Source of the DNA: Asticcacaulis aquaticus
GTDB taxonomy: Bacteria; Pseudomonadota; Alphaproteobacteria; Caulobacterales; Caulobacteraceae
DNA length: 64,000 bases
NCBI RefSeq assembly: GCF_028550415.1
Contig: NZ_JAQQKX010000002.1
Span: 1-64,000, forward strand
Direction: 5' to 3'
In this document: positions 16,560 through 26,057 of the stretch, one piece after another
Layout of the letters: each line of letters opens with the position of its first letter
Position numbering within the stretch: the stretch's first letter is position 1
Made by a program: the position numbers and the translations under genes
Notes under the pieces: generated by a model
What the model saw: the letters and a program-made list of their open reading frames with translations, nothing else
What the model was told of the DNA's origin: nothing
The model's database searches: none

Positions 16560-16841
16560 ATGGGTAAAACCAGTGACCGAATGATGGTCAAACTCACCGA
16601 GGCCTTATCGCCTGCACGCCTTGAAATACAGGACGACAGCGACAAGCATAAAGGTCATTCGGGCGCGCGTGAAGGGGGCGAAAGTCACTTTTCGCTCACG
16701 ATCGTTTCCGAAGCGTTCGAAGGCCTCAACCGCGTGGCGCGTCAGCGGCTGGTCAATGCCGCCCTACGTGAAGAACTGGCCGGACCGGTCCATGCGCTGA
16801 GCATGACCACCCTCACCCCGGCGGAAGACACCCGAATCTGA
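16560..16841 (+). CDS. bolA: BolA-family protein
   Basis: A 93-residue BolA protein. Family blocks are DSDKHKGHSGAREGGESHFSL and RVARQRLVNAALREELAGPVHALSM, including the conserved His residues used with monothiol glutaredoxins to hold a 2Fe-2S cluster. Likely role: iron-sulfur trafficking or iron sensing. GAGG lies 9 bases before the ATG. It is divergent from the J-domain gene and ends at a strong bidirectional terminator. Confidence 0.93.
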   Translation: MGKTSDRMMVKLTEALSPARLEIQDDSDKHKGHSGAREGGESHFSLTIVSEAFEGLNRVARQRLVNAALREELAGPVHALSMTTLTPAEDTRI

Positions 16842-16885
16842 CACAAAAAGACCTCCGGCATTCGATGCCGGAGGTCTTTTTGTGT
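16841..16885. terminator. Bidirectional terminator after bolA
   Basis: ACACAAAAAGACCTCCGGCA-ttcga-TGCCGGAGGTCTTTTTGTGT, a near-perfect 20-bp stem with A5/T5 flanks. It starts on the last base of the bolA stop codon and serves the convergent gene at 16905. Confidence 0.93.
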
Positions 16886-16904
16886 TTCGCGAAGACAGAT
16901 ATGC

Positions 16905-17294
16905 TTACAGCTTTTCGGTCTCCTCAAGGCAGTAACCTATATAGAAGACGCGCACATCTTCCGGCAGGCCCTGCACCGAATTGATGTCGTCGGTCAGCGG
17001 CTTGGTGATATAGGCATCCGACGTGACGCTGTTCTTTTCGGCTGCCTTGGCGATCCAGGCGACCGCGATGGTTTTCAGCAGTTCGACCTTCTTGGCCTTG
17101 TCCGGCCCTTCAGCCAGATTGCTCGAATTGACGAAGGCCAGGCCCATCACCCCGGCGCAGACCTCATACATTTCTTTCGAATTCTCGACCGGTTTGGTCT
17201 TGGCCCGCATTTTGGTGAGGTCGAGTGCCGAGGCCTGACCGGCGGCCAGAAGCGCGGCAGTAGCCGTAACGCTGATGATGATTTTCCTGAACAT
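16905..17294 (-). CDS. Small secreted protein, paralogue of the gene at 19030
   Basis: A 129-residue protein with a Sec signal peptide (MFRKIIISVTATAALLAAGQASA). The mature part begins LDLTKMRAKTKPVENSKEMYEVC and ends in YIGYCLEETEKL. Two cysteines, one near each end, could form a disulfide in the periplasm. The protein at 19030-19425 shares this plan (LD..., P-V-NS-E-Y-VC, R-FY---CLE-TE), so the two are paralogues. I recognise no named domain. The ATG at 17294 has AGGGG upstream; an in-frame start at 17417 would run into the esterase gene and remove the signal peptide from the N-terminus. Confidence 0.75.
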   Translation of the reverse strand: MFRKIIISVTATAALLAAGQASALDLTKMRAKTKPVENSKEMYEVCAGVMGLAFVNSSNLAEGPDKAKKVELLKTIAVAWIAKAAEKNSVTSDAYITKPLTDDINSVQGLPEDVRVFYIGYCLEETEKL

Positions 17295-17388
17295 GACGGT
17301 GAAGCCCCTATGAATTTTGCCAAAAACCCTTGGATGTTCAGAGGCTAACCGATCGGGACGAACCGCACAAGCACTTCGCGTAACATGA

Positions 17389-18006
17389 CTATATTTGTAA
17401 TCCCGCGGTCCAGGCACGGACCAGAAACGCGGACGCCAGACGCGAACCGGATGCGTTGATCGAATGGGTCAGGCCATCGAGGATGTGGGCCTCGACCATG
17501 AGCCCCGCATCCGAAAGTCTGTGCGCGGCCCCTTCGGTCTCATTGTACGGAATGACATCGTCGTCACGCCCGTGGATCAGCAAAACCGGCGTGGGGGATG
17601 GCGTCAGCGGATCGGGCGTCGATAAACGTCCGGAAAACGCGACCACCGCCGCCACCGGCCAGCGCCCCGTCGCGATCGCATCCAGCGCCATGATCGAGCC
17701 CTGCGAAAAGCCGACCAGCGCCACCTGCGCCGGATCGTCGATGCCGTGTTTCGCCATGAGCGTCGTGATCGTTGCATCGAACGCCGGACGCGCCGCAGCC
17801 ACACGCGCCGCCCGGTTTTCTGCCGTGACGCCCTTGACCGAGAACCACTGATGACCCGACACATGCGGCGACATATCGAAAGGTTCCGGCCCGTCCGGCG
17901 CTTCGAACACCGCATCCGGCAAAGTCTGCGCCCAATGTCGCGCCAAACCGATCAGGGCGGCACCTTCGGAACCCACCCCATGCAGAAAGATAACCAAGGT
18001 TTTCAT
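17389..18006 (-). CDS. Alpha/beta-hydrolase, carboxylesterase/phospholipase type
   Basis: A 205-residue alpha/beta hydrolase of the carboxylesterase/YpfH group. The oxyanion region is LVIFLHGVGSEG, the nucleophile elbow GFSQGS (Ser near 117), the acid IHGRDDDVIPY and the base LDGLTHSIN. No signal peptide, so probably cytoplasmic. Start: ATG at 18006, or a GTG at 18015 that is better placed behind GGGGGG. It ends 94 bases before the paralogue gene at 17294. Substrate not predictable. Confidence 0.85.
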   Translation of the reverse strand: MKTLVIFLHGVGSEGAALIGLARHWAQTLPDAVFEAPDGPEPFDMSPHVSGHQWFSVKGVTAENRAARVAAARPAFDATITTLMAKHGIDDPAQVALVGFSQGSIMALDAIATGRWPVAAVVAFSGRLSTPDPLTPSPTPVLLIHGRDDDVIPYNETEGAAHRLSDAGLMVEAHILDGLTHSINASGSRLASAFLVRAWTAGLQI

Positions 18007-18090
18007 TGCACACACACCATCGCTTTTCCCCCCTAAACCGTATAGACCGGCCACAGGCCGTTGCCAAAGCCTGTTTGTCGAGCAAAGCGC

Positions 18091-19029
18091 ATGAATTTCA
18101 GCACGTTAAACGTCAAAACGTTTTTTCAGGACCGGACAACCGTCTTCCTCAGCGCTGTTCTGTGCTGTCTTTTGTGGGGTAGCGCCTTTCCGGCGATCAA
18201 GGTCGGCTATCAGCTTTTGTCGATCACCCGGGATCAAGTGCCGTCGCAACTGCTGTTCGCGGGCTGGCGCTTCGTCATTGCGGGACTGTTGTTACTGATC
18301 TTCGCGCAACTGACCGGACGTCCGGTATTTCGCCTGACGCGGCAACAGGCGTTCGATATCACCGTGCTGGGCCTTATCCAGACCGCCATTCAGTACGTCT
18401 TTTTTTACATAGGGCTGGCCCATGCCACCGGGGTGAAGTCGTCGATCATGAACGCCACCGGTGCGTTTTTCAGCGTCGTGCTGGCGCACGTCCTCTACCG
18501 TAACGACCGCCTGACGCCGCTGCGGACCTTAGGCTGTCTGATCGGTTTTGCCGGGGTGATGGTGGTCAATTTCAAGCCCGGCGCACTCGATATGGAGTTT
18601 TCGTTGCTGGGCGAAGGCTTCGTCGTCATCGCCGCCTTTATTCTGTCGGCGGCGTCGATCTACGGCAAGAAACTGTCGCAGACGGTCGACGCCGTGGTCA
18701 TGACCGGCTGGCAACTGGGGATAGGTGGCGCGATTCTGGCTATAACGGGCGCAGGCTTCGGCGGTCATATGGACGGCATGGGCCTGCCCGCGATGGGCCT
18801 GCTGGTCTATATGGGGATATTGTCCGCCGTCGCCTTCTGTCTGTGGGGTATATTGCTCAAATACAACCCCGTCGGCCTTGTGGCGGCGTTTCAGTTCCTG
18901 ATCCCGGTCTTCGGCGTGACCCTGTCGGCGCTGTTCCTGGGCGAAAGTATCTGGGCCTGGAAAAACGCCTTGTCGCTGGTGCTGGTCTGCGCCGGGATCT
19001 GGCTGGTGACGCGGTCGAAACCGGCGTGA
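18091..19029 (+). CDS. DMT-superfamily (EamA) transporter
   Basis: A 312-residue inner-membrane protein with ten helices in two EamA repeats. LLWGSAFPAIKVGYQ opens the first and AFQFLIPVFGVTLSALFLGE closes the second; both are standard EamA blocks. It would export or import a small metabolite. The ATG at 18091 is preferred to an upstream TTG (18061). The stop is directly followed by the end of the convergent gene at 19030. No substrate can be assigned. Confidence 0.88.
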   Translation: MNFSTLNVKTFFQDRTTVFLSAVLCCLLWGSAFPAIKVGYQLLSITRDQVPSQLLFAGWRFVIAGLLLLIFAQLTGRPVFRLTRQQAFDITVLGLIQTAIQYVFFYIGLAHATGVKSSIMNATGAFFSVVLAHVLYRNDRLTPLRTLGCLIGFAGVMVVNFKPGALDMEFSLLGEGFVVIAAFILSAASIYGKKLSQTVDAVVMTGWQLGIGGAILAITGAGFGGHMDGMGLPAMGLLVYMGILSAVAFCLWGILLKYNPVGLVAAFQFLIPVFGVTLSALFLGESIWAWKNALSLVLVCAGIWLVTRSKPA

Positions 19030-19425
19030 CTATTTGCTGAACCGCTGAACCATGCCTTCGGTGCGTTCAAGGCACTGCTGCACGTAGAAGGTCCGCGTAT
19101 CGCTTTCGAGCGCCCCGAAATCGGCAACATCCTTCATCAGATAGGTTTCCATATAGGCCTTCATCTCGATGCCCTTGTTCTTGCCGGCCATGAAGGCCCA
19201 CAGGGCACCGATCTTCAGAACGCCTTCGGCGCGCTCCTTGTCTTCGGCCGTCTGGGCAGACGACTGCGCCAGTTGCCCCAGCCACAGGGTCGTGGCGCTG
19301 CATACCGCGTATTCCTCCGTCGAATTGACCGGCGGCATGACCTTGTTCTTGAGCGCGGCGGTATCCAGTGCCAGAACAGGACCACTAAGGGCCGTCAGAG
19401 CGGCGGCAAGCATGACGATACGCAT
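19030..19425 (-). CDS. Small secreted protein, paralogue of the gene at 16905
   Basis: A 131-residue protein with a signal peptide (MRIVMLAAALTALSGPVLA) and a mature chain starting LDTAALKNKVMPPVNSTEEYAVC and ending FYVQQCLERTEGMVQRFSK. The Cys near each end and the P-V-NS-E-Y-VC block match the protein at 16905-17294. AGGAG lies before the ATG. The two paralogues flank an esterase and a transporter and are read from the same strand. Family unknown to me; a periplasmic role is inferred from the signal peptide. Confidence 0.75.
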   Translation of the reverse strand: MRIVMLAAALTALSGPVLALDTAALKNKVMPPVNSTEEYAVCSATTLWLGQLAQSSAQTAEDKERAEGVLKIGALWAFMAGKNKGIEMKAYMETYLMKDVADFGALESDTRTFYVQQCLERTEGMVQRFSK

Positions 19426-19485
19426 GGGCGTCTCCTAAGATATGATATTACCGACAGGTAGCATATGAAAGCCTCATCGGTTCCA

Positions 19486-20274
19486 TTACAAACCCTGAGA
19501 CCAGAAACGAAACTGCTCCATCGCGCCGTCAAGATCGGCCTCATTGACCCCCGCCCCCACCATGATCACGTGCGTCAACGGTGCAAATACCGCAATGGCT
19601 AGTACGACCACGACGATCAATACCAATGTGGACACCAGAGGTTTCTGCGACAACCGCCGAATACGATGATGCCAGCGCCCGGTCAGATAAGGCTCTATCG
19701 CCATATAACCATCCAGTCCCGGTATAGGCGTAATATTGATAAAGAAAGCGATCAGATTGAAAAAACCCAGCAAACCGATTGCCTGACGAAGAGGTGCCAC
19801 GAAGGGACCGCCGATGCTTAACAGGGCATAGAGGGCAAACAGCGAGATCGACACTGCCAGCGTCGTACATGGACCGGCCAGAGCGACAATCGTCTGGGAG
19901 CGCGAACCTTTCAGAGCATTGAGATCGATCCTGACCGCGGCGCCCGGCAGGGGAATGCCGCCGAGGACCAGAATCACCAGGGGCAGGAAAAAACTCATCC
20001 GCTTTGATATGTAGCGCAGCGGATCGAGCGTCAGATATCCCCTGATCCGGGTCATATAGTCGCCTTCGCGGAAGGCCGACACAGCATGTGCATATTCATG
20101 CAGACAAACGCCGACGATCCATCCCACGACAACAAATCCGAAGGTCAATGGCCCCGCCGCGATGAAAGCCGGCGACGCGGGATTCGTCAGATACAACACA
20201 GGCAATACCGCCAGTCCGCAGGCAAAAAAGCCCCACAGGCCTAGCAACCACCAGAATCGAAAATGAACCTTCAC
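19486..20274 (-). CDS. Site-2-protease-like (M50) membrane metalloprotease
   Basis: A 262-residue polytopic protein with the zinc motif HEYAH (His59, Glu60, His63) inside a membrane segment and the third-ligand motif NITPIPGLDG in a later helix. This is the compact Rip/SpoIVFB-type S2P group. It could cut transmembrane substrates such as anti-sigma factors, but no such gene is near. The start is GTG at 20274, only 3 bases after a GGGGGG run, so the true start is uncertain. It follows fadB on the same strand but is separated by a terminator. Confidence 0.83.
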   Translation of the reverse strand: MKVHFRFWWLLGLWGFFACGLAVLPVLYLTNPASPAFIAAGPLTFGFVVVGWIVGVCLHEYAHAVSAFREGDYMTRIRGYLTLDPLRYISKRMSFFLPLVILVLGGIPLPGAAVRIDLNALKGSRSQTIVALAGPCTTLAVSISLFALYALLSIGGPFVAPLRQAIGLLGFFNLIAFFINITPIPGLDGYMAIEPYLTGRWHHRIRRLSQKPLVSTLVLIVVVVLAIAVFAPLTHVIMVGAGVNEADLDGAMEQFRFWSQGL

Positions 20275-20287
20275 CTTCCCCCCAATT

Positions 20288-20317
20288 GAAAAGGCGGACA
20301 GTCGCCTGCCCGCCTTT
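20288..20317 (-). terminator. Terminator after fadB
   Basis: On the minus strand AAAGGCGG-gcaggcgactgt-CCGCCTTTTC: an 8-bp stem with a short T-run, between fadB and the M50 gene. Confidence 0.65.
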
Positions 20318-20344
20318 CCGGTTTAATGCCTCAAATCAACCGCT

Positions 20345-22564
20345 TCAAGCCGCCTTGGCTTCCTTTTTGCCGAACCGGCCATAGAAGGTCTCACCCTTGG
20401 TCGCCATGTCGCGCAGCAATTGCGGCGGCGTGAAGCGGTCGCCGTGTTTGGCCGCCAACGCGTCCAGTTCCTCGACGAATTTCGCCGCGCCGATGGCGTC
20501 GATCAGCGACACGATCCCGCCCGACCACGGCGCGAAGCCCCAGCCGAGGATCGAGCCGACATCGGCTTCGCGCGGATCGGTGATGACACCCTCCTCGAAG
20601 CAGCGCGCCGCCGTTACCGCCTGAATGTAGAGCAGACGCTTCTTGATCTCTTCGACCAGTTCCGGCTCAGCCTCAGCGGTCGTCACAGTGAACTTGTCGC
20701 TCAGGCCCGACCACAGGCTCTTGTTGCCACCCGCTTCGGGGTAGTCGTAGAAACCCTTGCCGTTCTTGCGGCCCAGACGCCCGTCGGCGACCATATCGGC
20801 CACCTCCTTCTCGCCGGGGATGGGCACATAGGCGTCGCCCATGGCTTTCGCCGTTTCCGACGTGATCTTGACCAGCAGATCGAGCGCCACATCGTCCATC
20901 ATCTCCAGCGGCCCGCGCGGCATACCGGTCATGCGCCCGACATTGTCGATCAGCGCCGGGGCATAGCCTTCGGACCACAGATGCAGGCCTTCGGCGGTGA
21001 ACGGAATGAAGCAGCGGTTGGCGAAGAAGAAGCGCGAATCGTTGACCACGATCGGCGTCTTCTTGATCTTCAGTACGTAATCCATCGCCTTGGCCAGAGT
21101 CGCATCCGACGTCTTATCCGTCGTGATGATCTCGACCAGCAGCATCTTGTCGACCGGCGAGAAAAAGTGGATGCCGATGAAGTTTTCCGGCTTGCCCGAC
21201 GCCTTGCCCAGCAGCGAAATCGGAATGGTCGAGGTGTTGGAGCCGAAGATGGCGGTGTCGGCCTTGTCGCCTGCATAGAGTTTGGCCTCGGCGTCCTTGG
21301 TGACCGTGGCTTTCAGTTCGGCGTTTTCGAACACCGCTTCGATGACGAGGTCTGAGCCCGTGATTTGACCGTAATCCGGCGTCGGCACAATCAGGTCGAG
21401 GATGCCCTGCCCCTTTTCCGGCGTCATCTTGCCGCGCGACACGGCCTTCTTGATCAGGCCTTCGCAGTGCGCCTTGCCCTTGTCGGCAGCGGCCTGATCG
21501 CGGTCGATCAGGATAACCCTGATACCGGCCAGAGCCGAGACATAGGCGATACCCGCGCCCATCATCCCGGCGCCCAGCACCGCGACCTGCTGCGGATCGG
21601 TTTTCGGCTGACCCGCCGGACGACCGCCGCCCTTGCCAAGCGCCTGCATATTGAAGAAGAAGGTGCGGATCATCGCCTTGGCCTGCGGCGTTTGCAGGGT
21701 GTTGACGAAGTAACGGCTCTCGACGCGGATGGCCGTATCGAACGGCAGTTGCAGGCCCTCATAGACCGCGCGCATCAGGTTTACCACCGCCGGGTAATTG
21801 CCGTAAGATTGCTTGCGCAGCAAGGCGTTACCCATGATGAAGACCTGAGACCCCGCCGGATGATAGGGGCCACCGCCGGGGATTTTGTAGTCCTTCTTGT
21901 CCCACAGGGCGACGGCGTCACCTTTAGTCTTGATCCAGGTTTTCGCGGCCTCGACTTCTTGGCCGACCGGCACGACTTCATGGACGATACCGGCTTGCAG
22001 GGCCTCCTTCGGCTTGAAGCTCTTGCCTTCTGACATAGCCATCAACGCGGCCTGAGCGCCGATCAGGCGCGGCAGGCGCTGCGAGCCACCACCGCCGGGG
22101 AACAGGCCTATCTTGATTTCGGGCAGGCCGACCTGAGTCTTCGGGCCGTCGTTCAACACGCGGTAATGACAGGCCAGCGACAGCTCCAGACCACCGCCCA
22201 GCGCCAGACCGTTGATGGCCACCGCCACCGGCTTGCCGCAGGTTTCCAACTGACGATAGACACGATTCATCTCGAATGCCGCAGTAAAGCCCGCCTTAAG
22301 CGCGCCTTCCGGATCGTTAGGGTCCGATTTGGCTTCCCACGCTCCGCCCAGCATTTCTTCGAGGTCGGCACCGGCGCAGAAGCCGGTTGTCTTGCCCGAG
22401 GTGATAACCACGCCCTTGACCTCGACGTCGGTTTTGGCGCGTTCGGCGATAGCCGACAGGTCAGCGAGCGCCGACTTGGTGAAGGTATTCATCGACTTGC
22501 CCGGCACATCGAAAGTGGCCAGCAGGATGCCATCGGCGTCGAGTTCGGTTTTGAAGTTTTCCAT
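20345..22564 (-). CDS. fadB: Fatty-acid oxidation multifunctional enzyme (enoyl-CoA hydratase/3-hydroxyacyl-CoA dehydrogenase)
   Basis: A 739-residue enzyme of beta-oxidation. The N-terminal crotonase domain (1 to about 200; AINGLALGGGLELSLACHYR, LPEIKIGLFPGGGGSQRLPRL) hydrates enoyl-CoA. The Rossmann domain starts at about 325 (LGAGMMGAGIAYV, Gly331) and, with the C-terminal dehydrogenase domains, oxidises 3-hydroxyacyl-CoA with NAD+ (IGIHFFSPVDKM, NRCFIPFTAEG). The length and order fit the FadJ/FadB family. It lies 22 bases after fadA on the same strand, so the two form an operon driven from upstream of fadA, where a LiuR-like operator is seen. Confidence 0.95.
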   Translation of the reverse strand: MENFKTELDADGILLATFDVPGKSMNTFTKSALADLSAIAERAKTDVEVKGVVITSGKTTGFCAGADLEEMLGGAWEAKSDPNDPEGALKAGFTAAFEMNRVYRQLETCGKPVAVAINGLALGGGLELSLACHYRVLNDGPKTQVGLPEIKIGLFPGGGGSQRLPRLIGAQAALMAMSEGKSFKPKEALQAGIVHEVVPVGQEVEAAKTWIKTKGDAVALWDKKDYKIPGGGPYHPAGSQVFIMGNALLRKQSYGNYPAVVNLMRAVYEGLQLPFDTAIRVESRYFVNTLQTPQAKAMIRTFFFNMQALGKGGGRPAGQPKTDPQQVAVLGAGMMGAGIAYVSALAGIRVILIDRDQAAADKGKAHCEGLIKKAVSRGKMTPEKGQGILDLIVPTPDYGQITGSDLVIEAVFENAELKATVTKDAEAKLYAGDKADTAIFGSNTSTIPISLLGKASGKPENFIGIHFFSPVDKMLLVEIITTDKTSDATLAKAMDYVLKIKKTPIVVNDSRFFFANRCFIPFTAEGLHLWSEGYAPALIDNVGRMTGMPRGPLEMMDDVALDLLVKITSETAKAMGDAYVPIPGEKEVADMVADGRLGRKNGKGFYDYPEAGGNKSLWSGLSDKFTVTTAEAEPELVEEIKKRLLYIQAVTAARCFEEGVITDPREADVGSILGWGFAPWSGGIVSLIDAIGAAKFVEELDALAAKHGDRFTPPQLLRDMATKGETFYGRFGKKEAKAA

Positions 22565-22586
22565 TTTGTTTCTCCCTCGACCTTTC

Positions 22587-23804
<1,218 letters not shown>

Positions 23805-23902
23805 GGACATCCTCCTGAGAATAATTTTTGCTGTCGCACATCCGGTCCAAAAACCGCCTCACACCTTTTAGGATGCGCTTTGGTGCCATTAGTTGCGCGC
23901 TC

Positions 23903-23918
23903 TTTACGCAAACGTCAA
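23903..23918. promoter_or_regulatory. LiuR-like operator upstream of fadA
   Basis: TTTACGCAAACGTCAA is close, from memory, to the consensus for MerR-type LiuR regulators (TTTACGTnnACGTnAA) of branched-chain and fatty-acid breakdown. On the minus strand TTGACG here can be a -35 box, so a bound repressor would cover it. ACGTAA recurs at 23924-23929. No LiuR gene is in the window. Confidence 0.5.
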
Positions 23919-24025
23919 GATAGACGTAAGGTAACATTCCCGAGACTTTTTATTATCTCATTGAAAGAAATATGAATTATTTCCATTTAAAGCCCAGCAG
24001 CGTACGCAATTGCGCCACGTCCTTA

Positions 24026-24066
24026 ATTATCATACAAACTTGACCCCTTGCGAGCTTTCCTATAGT
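24026..24066 (+). promoter_or_regulatory. Promoter and possible operator of the lactonase-dgoKA genes
   Basis: TATAGT at 24061-24066 is a good -10; the -35 is either TTGACC (24040, spacing 15) or ACTTGA (24038, spacing 17). ATTATCATACAA directly upstream (24026-24037) has the partial symmetry of GntR-type sites, and CGCAATTGCG at 24005-24014 is a perfect palindrome. Which of these is the real operator is unknown. Confidence 0.45.
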
Positions 24067-24108
24067 CGGACAAAAAAGGCCAACCGTACAAAAACAAGGG
24101 AACGCTTA

Positions 24109-24984
24109 ATGTCCAGTCCGCTCGATACCATCCTCCGCCGTACCCCGCCGGGCGCGGCTCTGGGCGAAGGCCTGTTATGGTCGCGCCGCGACGCCTGCGT
24201 CTATTGGGTCGATATTCTCGGCAACAAGCTGCATGCTTATTATCTGGCCGATGGATCGTCGAAGACCTGGTATTTTCCCGAGCATATCGGTTGGGTCATC
24301 GAGCGCCAGCAGGGCGGCTTCATCGCGGGCCTGATGAGCGGTTTTTACGAACTGCGCCTCGATCCGTTCATCCTGAAACACATCGCCAACCCCTTCCCGC
24401 ATGAGCCCGGCAACCGCCTCAACGACGCCAAGGCCGACGATCAGGGCCGCATTTGGGCCGGTTCGATGCACAAACCGCAAACGCAGAAGTCCGGCGCGCT
24501 GTACCGCCTCGATACCGACCTGACACACCGCGAAATCGACGGCCCCTATCAGGTCGCCAATGGCCCCACCTTCTCACCCGATCACTCGAAAATCTATCAT
24601 ACGGACTCAGGCGAAAACGACGTCTTCGTCTTCGATATCGAGGGCGGCGAAGCCGTCAACAAGCGCCTGTTCGTCCACTTCCCCGACGAATGGGGTTCGC
24701 CCGACGGCATGACTACCGACGCGCAGGGCGGCATCTGGATCGCCCATTGGGGCGGCGGCAAGGTTAGCCGCTTCCGTCCCGATGCCTCGCTCGACTTCTC
24801 GGTCGAACTCCCCGCAAAGCAAATCACCAATATCTGTTTCGCAGGCGATAAGCTCGACCGTGTCTTCGTGACCTCGGCTGCCGTCGATCAGCCCGCCGAT
24901 CGTGAAGCAGGGACTTTGTTTGAAATCCCAAGTGAACTCCTGCGCGGCCATACCGGCCTTGAACCGCAGAAGTTTGGGGGGTAG
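24109..24984 (+). CDS. SMP-30/gluconolactonase-family lactonase
   Basis: A 291-residue six-bladed beta-propeller of the SMP-30/regucalcin family. Metal-binding blocks are GEGLLW (Glu near 19), GNRLNDAKADDQGRIWAGSM, and FSPDHSKIYHTDSGENDVFVFD with SPDGMTTDAQGGIWIAHWGG. Such enzymes open aldonolactones; next to dgoK and dgoA the likely substrate is galactonolactone. The ATG at 24109 is preceded by AAGGGAACG; an upstream in-frame start at 24010 would fall inside the promoter. It is first in the three-gene set. No signal peptide, so cytoplasmic. Confidence 0.87.
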   Translation: MSSPLDTILRRTPPGAALGEGLLWSRRDACVYWVDILGNKLHAYYLADGSSKTWYFPEHIGWVIERQQGGFIAGLMSGFYELRLDPFILKHIANPFPHEPGNRLNDAKADDQGRIWAGSMHKPQTQKSGALYRLDTDLTHREIDGPYQVANGPTFSPDHSKIYHTDSGENDVFVFDIEGGEAVNKRLFVHFPDEWGSPDGMTTDAQGGIWIAHWGGGKVSRFRPDASLDFSVELPAKQITNICFAGDKLDRVFVTSAAVDQPADREAGTLFEIPSELLRGHTGLEPQKFGG

Positions 24985-24993
24985 GAACGCCCA

Positions 24994-25118
24994 TGCCTTC
25001 TCCCCGTAACGGGGAGAAGGTGGCGCAAAGACGAACGTCTTTGGGCCGGATGAGGGGCTTCCCCCTCTGACTTTTGCCCCTCACCCCAGCCCTCTCCCCG
25101 TAAACGGGGCGAGGGGGC
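24994..25118. repeat. Intergenic palindromic repeat before dgoK
   Basis: CTTCTCCCCGTAACGGGGAG (24999-25018) with CCTCTCCCCGTAAACGGGGC (25091-25110) and GGGCCGGATGAGGGG between. Same family as at 45795-45925. Confidence 0.75.
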
Positions 25119-25134
25119 AAACGGAGCCTCGCCC

Positions 25135-26046
25135 ATGACCACACCTTCGCTGATCGCCGCCGACTGGGGCACCACCAATTTCCGCCTGTTCCTCTACGAC
25201 GAAGCGGGCAAGGTCATTGCGCGCCACGCCGCCAATATCGGCCTGAAGAACCTTGGCGTCCTGACCTTCGAACAGGCGCTGCTCAGCGTCCTGAAAGACG
25301 AGTTCGCCGGTCTGGAACACCTGCCTTTCCTGCTGTCGGGCATGGTTGGCTCGCGTCAGGGCTGGGTCGAAGCGCCCTATGCCGCCTGCCCAGCCGATCT
25401 CCAGACCCTCGTTGACGGCCTTGTCCGCGCCCCGTCGGAAAAGCTCGACGTCTCCATCGTCCCCGGCCTGTTCGCCGAAAGCCCCGGCACGGGCCTTCTC
25501 AACGTCATGCGCGGTGAGGAAACCCAGATTTTCGGACTGTTGAAAAGCGATCCGACCGACGGTTTCATGGTCCTGCCGGGTACGCACTCCAAATGGGCCC
25601 TGATCCGCGACGGTCAGGTGCAGTCCTTCTCGACGCACATGACCGGTGAAATGTTCCAGGTCCTCAAGGCGCATTCGATCCTCGGCGTGCTTATGGAAAA
25701 CAGCACTGACAATGAGGAGGCCTTCCTCAAAGGTATCGAGCGCGGCATGTACAACCGCGCCTTCCTGTCGGTCATCTTCTCGGTCCGCACCGAAGCCCTG
25801 TTCAACAATATCGCGCCCGCGCACCTGTCGGCCTATCTGTCGGGCATCCTGATCGGCTCGGAAATCATCGCCGAGCTGGAGCGCCACGGCCCCTCGCCCG
25901 TGCGCCTGGTCGGCGACGGCGCACTGGTCGATCTCTACGAAAAGGCCCTCGCCTTTGCCGGCTTCAAGGACGTGACGCGCTTCGACGGCAATGCCGCCTC
26001 CGAGGCCGGCCTGTGGGCCATCCATAAACTGCGCACCGCGCAATAA
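25135..26046 (+). CDS. dgoK: 2-dehydro-3-deoxygalactonokinase
   Basis: A 303-residue kinase of the DgoK family. It phosphorylates 2-keto-3-deoxygalactonate at C6 in the De Ley-Doudoroff pathway. The N-terminal phosphate-binding block LIAADWGTTNFRLFLYDEAG and the later FMVLPGTHSKWALI and VRLVGDGALVDLYEKAL are characteristic of this sugar-kinase fold. It lies 11 bases before dgoA with no terminator, so the two are co-transcribed; the repeat upstream separates it from the lactonase gene. The galactonate dehydratase and transporter genes are not in the window. Confidence 0.93.
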   Translation: MTTPSLIAADWGTTNFRLFLYDEAGKVIARHAANIGLKNLGVLTFEQALLSVLKDEFAGLEHLPFLLSGMVGSRQGWVEAPYAACPADLQTLVDGLVRAPSEKLDVSIVPGLFAESPGTGLLNVMRGEETQIFGLLKSDPTDGFMVLPGTHSKWALIRDGQVQSFSTHMTGEMFQVLKAHSILGVLMENSTDNEEAFLKGIERGMYNRAFLSVIFSVRTEALFNNIAPAHLSAYLSGILIGSEIIAELERHGPSPVRLVGDGALVDLYEKALAFAGFKDVTRFDGNAASEAGLWAIHKLRTAQ

Positions 26047-26057
26047 GGAACTACGAC

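Noticed and set aside
17295-17417. N-terminal extension of the secreted protein to 17417
   Set aside because: It would overlap the esterase gene and place the signal peptide internally.
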